64,000 bases of DNA from Stomoxys calcitrans (lineage: Eukaryota; Arthropoda; Insecta; Diptera; Muscidae), in the NCBI RefSeq assembly GCF_963082655.1, contig NC_081552.1, positions 4,464,648 through 4,528,647 on the forward strand, written 5' to 3'. Made by a program: the position numbers and the translations under genes. Positions 22,866 through 33,100 of this stretch are shown in pieces (within the stretch, counting starts at the first letter, position 1; every line of letters begins with the position of its first letter). The notes under the pieces are model-generated. The model was not told where the DNA came from, made no database searches, and worked only from the letters and a program-made list of their open reading frames with translations.

Positions 22866-22960
22866 CAGGGATGGAAAATACAACATTTTAAATGGTACTA
22901 AAAAGGTACTTTTTGGACCGAAAGGGTACTTTTGAGAAATATTTGAGTGCAGATTACTGA
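22866..22960. mobile_element. hAT-like element fragment (left end)
   Basis: CAGGGATGGAAAATACAA, then ACTAAAAAGGTACTTTTTGG, near-identical to the left end of the element at 9280. The right end was not found, so it is truncated. Confidence 0.65.
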
Positions 22961-23999
22961 TTACACTGTACAACTGCCCTTTACCTATAACCCAAACCGA
23001 AGAGGAAGGGTCCCCATCTTTTGCGATATTTGTGAATTATACATCAGTTATGGGTGAACCGATTTATTTAAATTTTTGATTGTACATCGGTAGTAACCCA
23101 AAAACGGATAATAGATGTTCAAATTTTGAGTCAAGTACCCAGAGGGAACGCCTCAGCCTAAAACCCTACAAACGGACATATAGACCAAAAGGTGCAATAT
23201 AGGACCTACATGAATGGAATGACAGGTGTCAAATGTCAGGGGCCCTTCCCACTCCCAAAGCCTTCTAGAGGCGCAATAAGTCATATAAAACGACTCGTGC
23301 ATAAGGATGTTTTTCTCGAAATATGAACTGATATTTTTAATGTTTTAGGCATTAAAGGAATCGAAAAGACTAACATAAGTCCCTGTGCCGAATTTCGGCG
23401 AAATCGGTCATTAAATGCGCCTTTTATAGGGCCAAGACCTTTAATCAAGAGATCGGTCTATATGGCAGCTATATCAAAATTTATACCGATCTGGGCCATC
23501 GTCAAGAAGGATATCGTGGGGTCTAACACTACTCACTGTCCTAAATTTCAGCAAAATCGGACAAATGCGCCTTTTATGGACCCAGGACATAAAACCGAGA
23601 TATCGGTCTATATGGCAGCTTTATCGAAATCTGGACCGATCTGGGCAAAACTGAAGAAGGATGTCGAGGGGTCCAAATTTCAGCAAAATCGTATAGTAAA
23701 TGTGGCTTTTATGGGACTAAGACCCTAAATCGGCAGATCGGTCAATATGGGGACTATACGAAGATATAGTCCGATATAGCCCTGCTTATGGAAAAAAAAG
23801 AAACGTTTTAGCTCAATATCTCTCTTTTTTAAAACTGTAGCGTGATTTCACGGACGGACATGGCTAGATCGCCTTAGATGTTTACGACGATCAAAAATAT
23901 ATAAACTTTATAAGGTCGGAAATGGATATTTCGATGTGTTGAAAACGGAATAACAAAATGCATATACCCCTATCCTTGGGTGGTGTGTATATAAAAAAG
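22961..23999 (+). repeat. Family A tandem-repeat element
   Basis: Units with GATCGGTCTATATGGCAGCT and CTGGACCGATCTGGG are followed by the terminal module CACGGACGGACATGGCTAGATCG, GGTCGGAAATGGATATTTCG and a hairpin-like end near 23965-23990 (ATACCCCTATCC...GGTGTGTATA). The left ~200 bp are diverged. Confidence 0.75.
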
Positions 24000-24435
24000 A
24001 TAAAATTATATTTAAGCGTCTTTTCCAAAAAAAAAAAATATTGAAAACAATGCTACTGCAACAACAAATTATGTTGGTTATAATGTACCCACTTTTGCTC
24101 CTCACTGTTTATGCCTTCAACATTCTTTATTCTTGCTGTTCAATTCAAGTCAGCATAATTTGCTTTTCATTTTACTTTACTTGTAGTTCAACAAACTGAC
24201 ATTATCAACATACATTGACTTAAACGTAACTTTGACATTGGAAATGAAATTAGACTCCTTAAGGCAAACATTGTTCCATATACCATTCAGTCATAGCTTC
24301 ACTTGACTGACCGTGAATTTCTTGCTTAACGTAATGACTCAGCCTAAGCGACTGAGTCATGAATAGGCAATGTTGAATGCCATAGGAAATGAGAATTTAG
24401 GCATAAGCGAAATTATGATCAAGTTCAAGATCAAT
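24000..24435. other. No gene; contains an inverted AP-1-like hairpin
   Basis: AT-rich sequence. Arms ATGACTCAG and CTGAGTCAT at 24334-24360 pair around a 9-nt loop, and each includes TGA(C/G)TCA. No gene was seen. Confidence 0.4.
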
Positions 24436-24499
24436 CGCAAAATTCGCCCATGAACATTCCACAAAGGAACAGGGGCAAACTTTTCCGATCCAAGTTTAA

Positions 24500-24885
24500 G
24501 GTGAGAGAAGAGAGATCGGTCTGTACGACTCTCCCATGCTCGGATCCTTTCCAGGCTTCAATAGCGGGATCACTCTGCTCATCTTCCAGACATCGCGTAC
24601 TAATGAGAGTTTTCAGAGATATGTTGAGAACAGTTAGTTATAAGGTACTCGACTCCAGGTAGATCCATATTCTTCAGCATCAGTGTAGAGATTCCGTCGG
24701 GAACCAACGCCTTGGTTGACTTGGCGCCTGGGATGACTTTAGTAACTTCGTTCACGGTAAATTGTGATGGCTGTCCATCTGCTGGGAGACAGCGGATACG
24801 ACGAATGACTCTACTCCTTGCCTTTTCACTCTCGGGGTGCTCAATGTATTAAGAGTTGAACAACCTGGCGCATCTCTTTGGGTCA
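24500..24885 (-). pseudogene. LINE RT fragment, minus strand
   Basis: Minus-strand translation gives NEVTKVIPGAKSTKA, STLMLKNMDLPGVEYL and, in a second frame, RVIPLLKPGKDPS and SYRPISLLS (RT fingers motifs). It matches in order the region at 56.73-57.0 kb, so it belongs to the same LINE family as the large remnant at 55 kb. It is frameshifted. Confidence 0.8.
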
Positions 24886-24889
24886 CTCG

Positions 24890-25222
24890 CAGTTGAAAAT
24901 TTGCCCATGAACATACCGTTAAGGAACATGGGAAAACTTCTCACATACCTTTAAGGAACATGGGAAAACTTCTCACATATCAATGAGTGCAAGCTCATTG
25001 AGAAGGGGCCTCCTTTTTATAGCCGAGTCCGAACGGCGTGCCGCAGTGCGACACCTCTTTGGAGAGAAGTTTTACATGGCATAAGTACCTCACAAATGTT
25101 GCCTGTATTAGGAGGGGGAAACCACCGCCGAACATTTTTTTCTGATGGTCTCGCCAGGATTCGAAACCAGGCGTTCAGCGTCATAGGCGGACATGCTAAC
25201 CTCTGCGCTACGGTGGCCTCCA
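24890..25222 (-). mobile_element. tRNA-derived SINE, most complete copy
   Basis: From 25222 leftward: tRNA-like head GGCCACCGTAGCGCAGAGGT (A box), GTTTCGAATCCTGGC (B box), a tRNA-unrelated body (AGAAGTTTTACATGGCATAA on the plus strand), and a GGAGGCCCC-type tail region ending near the TGGGCAAA phrase. A 31-bp piece (AAGGAACATGGGAAAACTTC) is tandemly duplicated near 24930-24985. Pol III transcription would run leftward. Confidence 0.8.
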
Positions 25223-25500
25223 ATAATAAACTAGAGCTTATTCTGAAACCTGAGGGGAAACAGTCTTTTCATTCGATTTGCACTCTTTAGTGCAAATACA
25301 AACTAGCTGCATTTTGAGCCACTATTGAGTGGCAGCAACAACTTTTTCTGCTTTTGGCGTTATTAAAGCGCCGGCAAATTTCGTAGGCAGGGTCTGATAG
25401 GCTCCATACGGAGTAGCTGCAACTGTCGTCGCAAACAATCGTCGGTACCGAGGGGAGAGTCTCTGTGAGAGGACGGGGGGCACCGACTCTTGCTTAAATA
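25223..25500. other. No recognised feature
   Basis: More GC-rich than its surroundings and possibly LINE untranslated sequence, but no motif supports that. Confidence 0.3.
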
Positions 25501-26035
25501 GTTTTCATTAGGTTAATGTTGCCGTAGATAGCAACAAAGTGAATGCTGATGTTGAAAGGCGGGATAATTAATGTGTACTAACAAATGGGAAGATTGGGAT
25601 AAGAGCACAATCACCACAAGGAGGGGTACCCTTTTTGGCCCTTGGATATCGGAGGGATTTTCAGGTCATTTGAAAAGGACGGTTAAAGGTTGTTGGCTAC
25701 GAGGATGATGTTGTCATCATGGTGTGTGGCCGTTAAGAGTGCAAACAGTATACTGCCAAAATTGGACAGTGGGCTTAACGTAAACCCCGAAAGATGAAGT
25801 TGGTAGTATTCACCAATACTAAGTAACTGGGAATGTTCAGGGGATGGAGCTGCCGTTCTCAGCACTGAATGTTCTGAAAAGCCATTGCAATGTCAGGGTT
25901 TTGATCTTATGCTGGAATTGGATCTTATGGCGGACTTAAGCTTGATTTGTGGGAATGAGGAGGAGTCATGGACGGTTAAGCACCTATTGTGGGAATGTCC
26001 TGAAATTGCGAGAGTAGGTGCAGGATAATGGACCA
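25500..26035 (+). pseudogene. LINE 3' part remnant
   Basis: Frame fragments FSGHLKRTVKGC, TKLVV-like blocks and a C-terminal cysteine segment (ICGNEEESW, KHLLWECPE) resemble the end of jockey/R1-like ORF2. Many frameshifts and stops are present. Confidence 0.6.
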
Positions 26036-26129
26036 AATACTAATAAGTACAAGTTATTGTTCAATTATGTAAAACAAAATGTTGGTCTTTTTAGTTGTTA
26101 TATCTAAAAATAAACCAATCTGAACCATA

Positions 26130-27731
26130 TACAACATGGATGTCGAAAAGCCTAACATAAGTCAATGTGTCAAATTTCAGTTAAATCGGATTATAAATGC
26201 GCCTTTTTTGGGACCAAAACCTAAAACCGAGAGATCGGTCTATATAGCAGCTATATCCAAGTCTGGACCGATCTGTACCATATTGCAGAAGTATGTTAAG
26301 GGGCATAACTTAACTCACTGTCCCAAGTTTCGGCGACATCGGGCAATAAATGCGCCTTTCATGGGCCCAAAACCTTAAATCGAGAATTCGGTCTGTACGG
26401 CAGCTATATCCAAATCTGGACCGATCTGTACCATATAGCAGAAGTATGTTAAGGGGCATAACTTAACTCACTGTCCCAAGTTTCGGCGACATCGGGCAAT
26501 AAATGCGCCTTTCATGGGCCCAAAACCTTAAATAGAGAATTCGGTCTGTACGGCAGCTATATCCAAATCTGGACCGATCTGGGTCAAATTGACGAAAGAT
26601 GTCGATGGGCCTAACACAATTCACTGTCCCAAATTTCAGCGAAATCGGACAATAAATGCCTCTTTTATGGGCCCAAAACCTTAAATCGAGAGATCGGTCT
26701 ATATGGCAGCTATATTCAAATCTGGACCGATCTGGATCAAATTGAAGAAGGACGTCGAAGAGCCCATCTGAACTCACTGTCTCAAATTTCAGCGACATCG
26801 GACAACAAATGCGTCTTTTATGGCCCCAAACCCTAAAACCTAGATATCGGTCTATATGGCAGCTATATCCAAATCTGGACTGATCTAAGCCAAATTGACA
26901 AAGGATGTCGAAATGCCTAAGACAATTCACTGTCCCAAATTTCAGCAAAATCGTTTAATAAATGTAGCTTTTATGGGTCAAAGACCCTAAATCGGAGGAT
27001 CGGTCTATACGGCAGCTATATCCAAATCTGGACCGATCTGGGCCAAATTGACGAAACACAATTCACTGTCCCAAATTTCAGCGAAATCGGATAATAAATG
27101 TGGCTTTTGTAGGCCTAAGAACCCTAAATCGGAGGATCGGTCTATATGGCAGCTATATCCAAATCTGACTCGATCTGGACCAAATTTACGAAGGAAGTCG
27201 AAATGCCTAACACAACTCACTGTCCCAAATTTCAGCAAAATCGGATAATGAATGTGGCTTTTATGGCCCCAAGACACTAAATCGGAGGATCGGTCTATAT
27301 GGCAGCTATATCCAAATCTGGACCGATCTGAGACAAATTGACGAAGGATGTCGAAGGGCCTAACATAACTCACTGTCCCAAAGTTCAACAAAATCTGATA
27401 ATAATAATGTGGCTTTTATGGGCCTAAGACCCTAAATCGGCCGATCGGTCTATATGGGGGCTATATCAAGATATAGTCCGATATAGCCCATCTTCGAACT
27501 TAACCTGCTTATGGATAAAAAAAGAACCTGTGCAAAATTTCAGCTCAATATCTCTATTTTTAAAGACTGTAGCGTGATTTCAACAGACAGACGGACATGT
27601 CTAGATCGTCTTAGATTTTTTAGCTGATCAACAATATATATACTTTATAGGATCGGAAATGGATATTTCGATGTGTTGCAAACGGAAAGACAAAATGAAT
27701 ATCCCCCCATCCTTCGGTGGTGGGTATAAAA
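26130..27731 (+). repeat. Family A tandem array, ~9 units of 153 bp
   Basis: TCGGTC landmarks at 26235, 26388 and 26541 are exactly 153 bp apart, and units continue to about 27450. They are followed by ACAGACAGACGGACATG (27590), GATCGGAAATGGATATTTCG and a hairpin end (27700-27728, ATCCCCCCATCC...GGTGGTGGGTATA). The units at about 26310-26541 are nearly identical to each other. Minus-strand frames stay open for over 120 codons only because 153 is a multiple of three. Confidence 0.9.
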
Positions 27732-28375
27732 ATCATCAGAAGGAGATGTCTTGTTTTTAAATTTCGGCGAAATCCACATCGTCGTCTTTGGTGCTTGAGG
27801 ATACGGTGACGGCGTTTTCTGGTTCGGTGGTAGGGAAAGGCATGTGCTCTCTTATACCTAATAAAGGCACAACTGAAACAACAATCGCAGATGCGTCATA
27901 GGCGGGAATGCGAGCGAATCGCGGATGCGAACGAATCGCTGGGCAAACACCAGGATCTATGTTAAGTTGTTTCGATTGCGGATACTGCCACTAATCTATT
28001 TTGGCCACTCTTTCTCTAGCACCAGAGAGTTCACACCGATAGCAGCAAAGACCCAACCTTAAGAGCAATAAAACGAAAACAGATTGATTGAGAATTAACC
28101 CCAGTACAACAACGAAATAAACACCCAATGTGAAACCAACACTTAATGGTCTCCACATCATTGATTGTTTACACAACTCATTAGCAGAGTTGTTAGTAGG
28201 GACAAGCCGTGTATGTGTGTGTGTCTCTTATCGAATCAGCAGTAGGTAGGTATTAGTAGCCGAGAAAACAAATCGTATCTATCGGCAGAACAAATCGTAG
28301 GTGGGCATAGAATATGCACGAAGCATGTACGATTGATAAACCGGTTCGGAATGTGCCGATCAATGTAAGTAGCGT
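27732..28375. other. No recognised gene
   Basis: Includes an imperfect tandem repeat of CGAATCGCGGATGCGAA near 27912-27940 and a (GT)n stretch at about 28214. No exon is supported. Confidence 0.35.
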
Positions 28376-28378
28376 GGC

Positions 28379-28710
28379 ATGAAGAGTATCTATGTACGGG
28401 CCAATGTAATTTGTCACGTTACAGAGGTAGGTGACGCTTCAAGGGGGATGTTCATTAAGATTTTTTTTTTGCAACTTTTTGATCCACTAGGTTTTATTGA
28501 ATCTCAACAGGAAAGGCACGAAATTAATCACATACTTAGACTTTTTCGTGCTACTGATCCGATGCAAGTTTCGACTATCAGCGAGATCATGGAAAGAACT
28601 TTGAGGAGAAATGGGTTGAGAATTTACCAGCAAAATACTTGGGCTTGGGTATTGATTCGATACTGGCTTGGAAGATGAACGATGAGGAACATTTTTTGGC
28701 GCAAATATTT
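28379..28710 (+). pseudogene. Possible LTR-retrotransposon pol fragment
   Basis: An open stretch contains FDPLGFIES, like the DPLGF motif of BEL/Pao polyproteins, followed by unrelated-looking sequence (EIMERTLRRNGLR). No LTRs, protease or RT blocks were seen nearby. The call rests on one short motif. Confidence 0.25.
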
Positions 28711-29480
28711 TAAAACCACTTAAGGTAGAACTTTGATTTGAACTGGATATTGTTCCTTATTTGCAGTGTTATTGATCGTCTAATTATCGCTTTGATTGAT
28801 TGATTGTTTTTCTAAAAATAGAGTATTTAGTTTTAGCGTTTTTTCTAAACAAATCACGATTTTTTGAAAACGGGTTGAGATAATAGCCAAATTCTAACGG
28901 ATTATCATTCGCGGACCATAGCAGTCAGTATTGATTCCAATATTCAAATGAACAAAAATCGGAAAAAATCATTTTAGCGTATTTACGATGTTCTGAACGT
29001 TGGAAACCTAACCAAATTTTGAGAGATACTTTTACATTGGGCTTGTTGAGCTTAGCTCAACTACGGTATAACATTTTTAAATTTCTTAACTTTTGACATT
29101 TTATGAAGACTTAAAAAGGAAAAACGTTAACATTTGCAATGCTAATTTTTAGCAATGTCTCTTAAGATTGAGCTTTGATTTAAACAGCATTCTATTCCTT
29201 CTTCGCAGTGTACTGATGATCTGCGGGTGGCCAAACTTATTTGTGAAGAAACGAACCTGACGACAGACGTTTTTTTTTATAGGCCAGCACTGGTAATTTA
29301 TCCAGCTCTTCGTTGCCCCGGATAGATGTAATTTTCATAAAAATTTCATTGAACTGCACTAAATAGTACTAAAATAAAACACAGCTATTGTCTCCGTTGC
29401 ACAAATTTAGGAAAGTCAAAAAAAAAAAACATTTTGGAGTTTTTGGGATTTTCAGGAAGAGTGGCAACCCTAGCAAACAT
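28711..29480. other. Decayed repeats, no gene
   Basis: Blocks around 28720-28780 and 29165-29220 (GAACTTTGATTTGAACTGGA against GAGCTTTGATTTAAACAGCA) look like diverged copies about 445 bp apart. The end near 29370-29470 resembles 8020-8200. Confidence 0.4.
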
Positions 29481-30018
29481 TAAATAGTGATTGTTGAACA
29501 CAATTACACTATGACCTAAAATTTTCTAAGAGCTATAACTTTTTTTGGCCTTTTGGCAGCAAATTTCCTCTTTCTTTTGTTTGCCTTCATTTTTTCTGAA
29601 TGAACCATAACACCATAAAACGGGGTCTGGTTTCGTTGGTGGCTAAATTTGAATCACACATTTCAACTTTCCCTTTTTTTTTTTAGAGTTCTCTATGTTG
29701 TATTTCTTTTTTTTTTAATAATAATAACCAAATCGAAGTTTGTTGAGTGTATTTGTTTTTATTGATTTACAATTTTTGTTTTTTTTTTGTATAAAGCTAT
29801 GATGTATGCAGTTTTTTTTTTCTTCTACTTTTAACAATTTTTAACAATTTGCTGGTATAAAAAAATCAATAGTTCTGCATTTCTTTGGTATAAAAAATCT
29901 ACATTTAAATTTCAACAAACAGTGTAATTTTGTTTTCTTTTTGTTCACTAATTAATATTATTTTATTATATGTATGTATGTATGTATGTATTGTATATGC
30001 AACTTCACTAATTTCAAG
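29481..30018 (-). other. Probable 3' UTR of the phosphatase gene (minus strand)
   Basis: Non-repetitive and T-rich on the plus strand. TTTATT (AATAAA on the minus strand) occurs near 29950 and 29758, downstream of the proposed last coding exon. (TATG)n is at about 29970-29990. The UTR assignment depends on the exon at 30019-30199. Confidence 0.4.
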
Positions 30019-30199
30019 CTACGCGATAACAACAACAAAAAAATAAAATATATAAATCAAACAAACTGCTTTAGATCCTATGGTCGATGAGACCGACCGT
30101 TGCGAAAAAAACCTACACCGATATTTGGGAAACATGATTTTGGGCCTAAAAGGATTGGCATTGGCAATACCAAATTGAGGGAGCGATTCACAACACACC
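30019..30199 (-). CDS. Candidate last coding exon of the DUSP22-like phosphatase
   Basis: On the minus strand a long T-rich tract ends TTTGTTAG at 30200-30201, then comes an open frame whose one-nucleotide lead-in exactly fits the AG left over from the exon ending at 42717 (giving Arg). The product starts VCCESLPQFGIANANPF, continues RPKIMFPKYRCRFFSQRSVS and reaches a stop at 30019. The late hydrophobic tail is odd, and an internal donor (GTAGGT) could end it earlier. It is 12.5 kb from the previous exon, across transposons. Support is acceptor quality plus phase only. Confidence 0.45.
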
Positions 30200-33100
30200 C
30201 TAACAAATGGTGAACAAAAAAATAAAACAAAATCTTTCTATCATTAAGAACCACGATTTGAGAACCTGCATCTGGAATTTTTGGAACATTCATAGTAAGA
30301 CGGGGGATTCAAATGTCTTGTCTCTGGTTTTTTTTCGCTGGATGAGTGTCAGTCCCCATTAAAGGCATATATTTTGACATCAGCCTTTTGTGTGTCTATG
30401 TCCTAACTTAACTCAAGGACGAGTAGTAGTTCTAAATAGAGAAGAAGGTATCTTTGGCACAACAGTGGGAAATTTAGCTTTTAGCCGATATGGAAATATC
30501 TTATTTCCCATAATAAAGTAAGAATATCAATAGCCCGGTGGAGAAGAACAACAAGGCAGTAGGAGTCCATGGGTTACCAGAGCAAGAAAACTGACTTCTA
30601 ATTCGGCATCATGGACTGAGTCCGCAAGAAGAACACAAGATTGAAACCTCAGCATAACTGTACGTATCGTAGACACAAGTTATCAAACGCATTGTGGAGA
30701 AGATGGATATCTTAAGTCGATCAGAAACTGTGGTCATGGTACATAGTCATAGTACAATCTAGTACAGCACTTTAGTTACGAGTGGGCCTTCCCAACAACA
30801 CACGAATCTGATTAACAATTTGGCACCAATGTTTTGGATTGAGGTCGCTTACCGTTAAACCGATATATTAACGTGTACCTACATTTGGGAATCATATGAA
30901 ATGTATTTTGAAGTGCAGTACAAATCTGAGATCCTCAAAGTTCTCCTGGGATATGTTGAAAGTACAGTGCTCCATGTCCAAGTGAAATTTAATTAGAAGT
31001 ACAATTCTCAGAATTCACAAATTCTGAAAGAAGGACTTTTAGGGCATTAAAGTATTAAAACCCTATATTTTAAAAAGACTTTTTAGGATGGAGCGAAGCC
31101 TTTAAAGGGAATGTCGGTGTTGTTGTATGAACACGTGTTGAAAGTGAGACATTTTAAAAATACAATGTCTTCATTAGCTAGAATGGAAGAAGAAGGTGCA
31201 GTCAGAGACATATGAACCGGCATCCCTGAAAGGTTAACGCAAACAGGGAAGACTCAATTTCGATGAAAAGGTCAAATGGAGAAAAACATCTTGAAACTTT
31301 GGGTTAGTCGTCTGACATTGACCCAGAGTTTTGTAGTTCTGGAAAGAACTATTTCTATTGAACAGTTCACTTAAATGACCTATAAGTCGTTGAAGCTTGT
31401 GGACATTTTCTTCGTTCGAGTTGTGCATAGAGTTTTGCTGCTCCCAAATGAACTAGTTTCATTGAACCGCAATCTAAAATGAACGAATTGAGTTGATCTT
31501 CTTCAATCACCAACTTACTAGTTGTTGTTGTAGCAGTGTGTTGTGCCTTAACTTTTAACTGCTTGATTCTGTTAAATATGCAGACCCAGGAACTCTGCAA
31601 TTAAGGTGGGGTGTGTCCGGAGGGATTTGGGTCTGATGAGAGTGGGTCTTATCAATCCTTACTCTATAGGAGTTGCATCTGCCGCATCGTTATTGAAGCA
31701 GAACTACTCTGGTTTGCCGAGAAAGGTTAGTTTCTTCGTGTGCAATGGGTGACGGTCGTTCTTCGAAGTAACGAAGTAACTAGTTCAATTGCACATATCA
31801 CGGAAGTGAACGAACTGACGGCTTGTAGAAATTAAGTACGTAGGACCTTAGAACCGTATATTCTGGCATAGAGTAACTGAATTTATCGAATTGAACTAGT
31901 TCGCATCATTCGGATAGTTTCGTTAACAGTTCATTAACCACAAACTGTTGTTTGAATCATTTGTTCGCTGCATCCCAATGCATAAGTTAGTTGGATGTTT
32001 CAAATACTAATAAAGGGGTCTTAGGTTTGATCTCAGCAGCGAGTTTGGTCTTCGGCTACAATTATACTGTGGTATCGCAATAGGCTAAAAAGTCTCAAAG
32101 TTAGTCGGTTTTATCGACTTTATAACCTAACATGGGTGAACTATTGAAGAATAGCTGAGCAAATTCTAATTGAACGTTCTATGTAATTTAATAAACTGAA
32201 ATGAGCAGCAACTCAGTTTTATGTAGAAGATCGAAGAGAGACCATCAAACGAGAAGAATGCTTACTGTCCCACATTAAAAAATGCTTACTATGCCATTAA
32301 GGAATTGCGAGCAGTCATATTGCCGTTTAACTCATTGATAAGGGAATTCCTTCTTGTAGCCGCTAAAATCAGCTTTCAAATAAATTGAACTAGTGAACTA
32401 GTTCTAGTTCACTAGTCGTTCAGTTAGTTCACTAGTTCAATTATTGAACTAAAATAATCAAAAAAACGCTAGGCTGTTGTGTTAAATGGTGAGAGACAAA
32501 AATATTCAGAATGCGAATGTGGAAAGGGTCTACTGTATACAAGGTTTTGCCTCGAGCGCCCTTACATCCATACTTTACCCCCCTCTCCCGATATGTATTG
32601 GGGAGACTGTATATCCCGACTCTTAGGGTAACTCATAACCCGACTCTTAGGGTAACATTTTAATGCCAAGTCCGTACTCTACTCTTAAATACCTTTAATT
32701 TAATACCTGTATTACCCAAAGCGGTGGAAATGTCCTCTTGGGTCTTTTTTGGGGTGGGGGACCCCCCAGAATATGAAGAATGAAGTTTGTATACCAAATT
32801 CGTACTCTACTCTTAAATATCTTTCATTTGATACCCATATTGTCCCAATCGGTATACATTGGCCGTCCCCCCAGGTTATTTGACCCCAAAAGTTTTTACC
32901 AATTTGGTGTTTTTGGTGGCATACATACAAGGTGGCATACAAAATGGCGTTTTTGAAAATTATGGTATGGGGGAAGGGCCGCCCCCCCTTCGGATATGAA
33001 AAAAATTAGTACACTATTTTTACCGGGGCCCAAACTCTACCATCTGTGAAAATTTCATGAAAATCGGTTCAGCCGTTTTTGAGTCTATACGGAACAGACA

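Noticed and set aside
26463..26948. Long minus-strand open frame as a gene
   Set aside because: It lies wholly inside the 153-bp family A array and encodes the unit repeatedly; no start context, splice sites or known domain.
28379..28678. Complete retrotransposon gene
   Set aside because: Only a DPLGF motif is recognisable; no LTRs or other pol blocks nearby. Kept as a low-confidence fragment.
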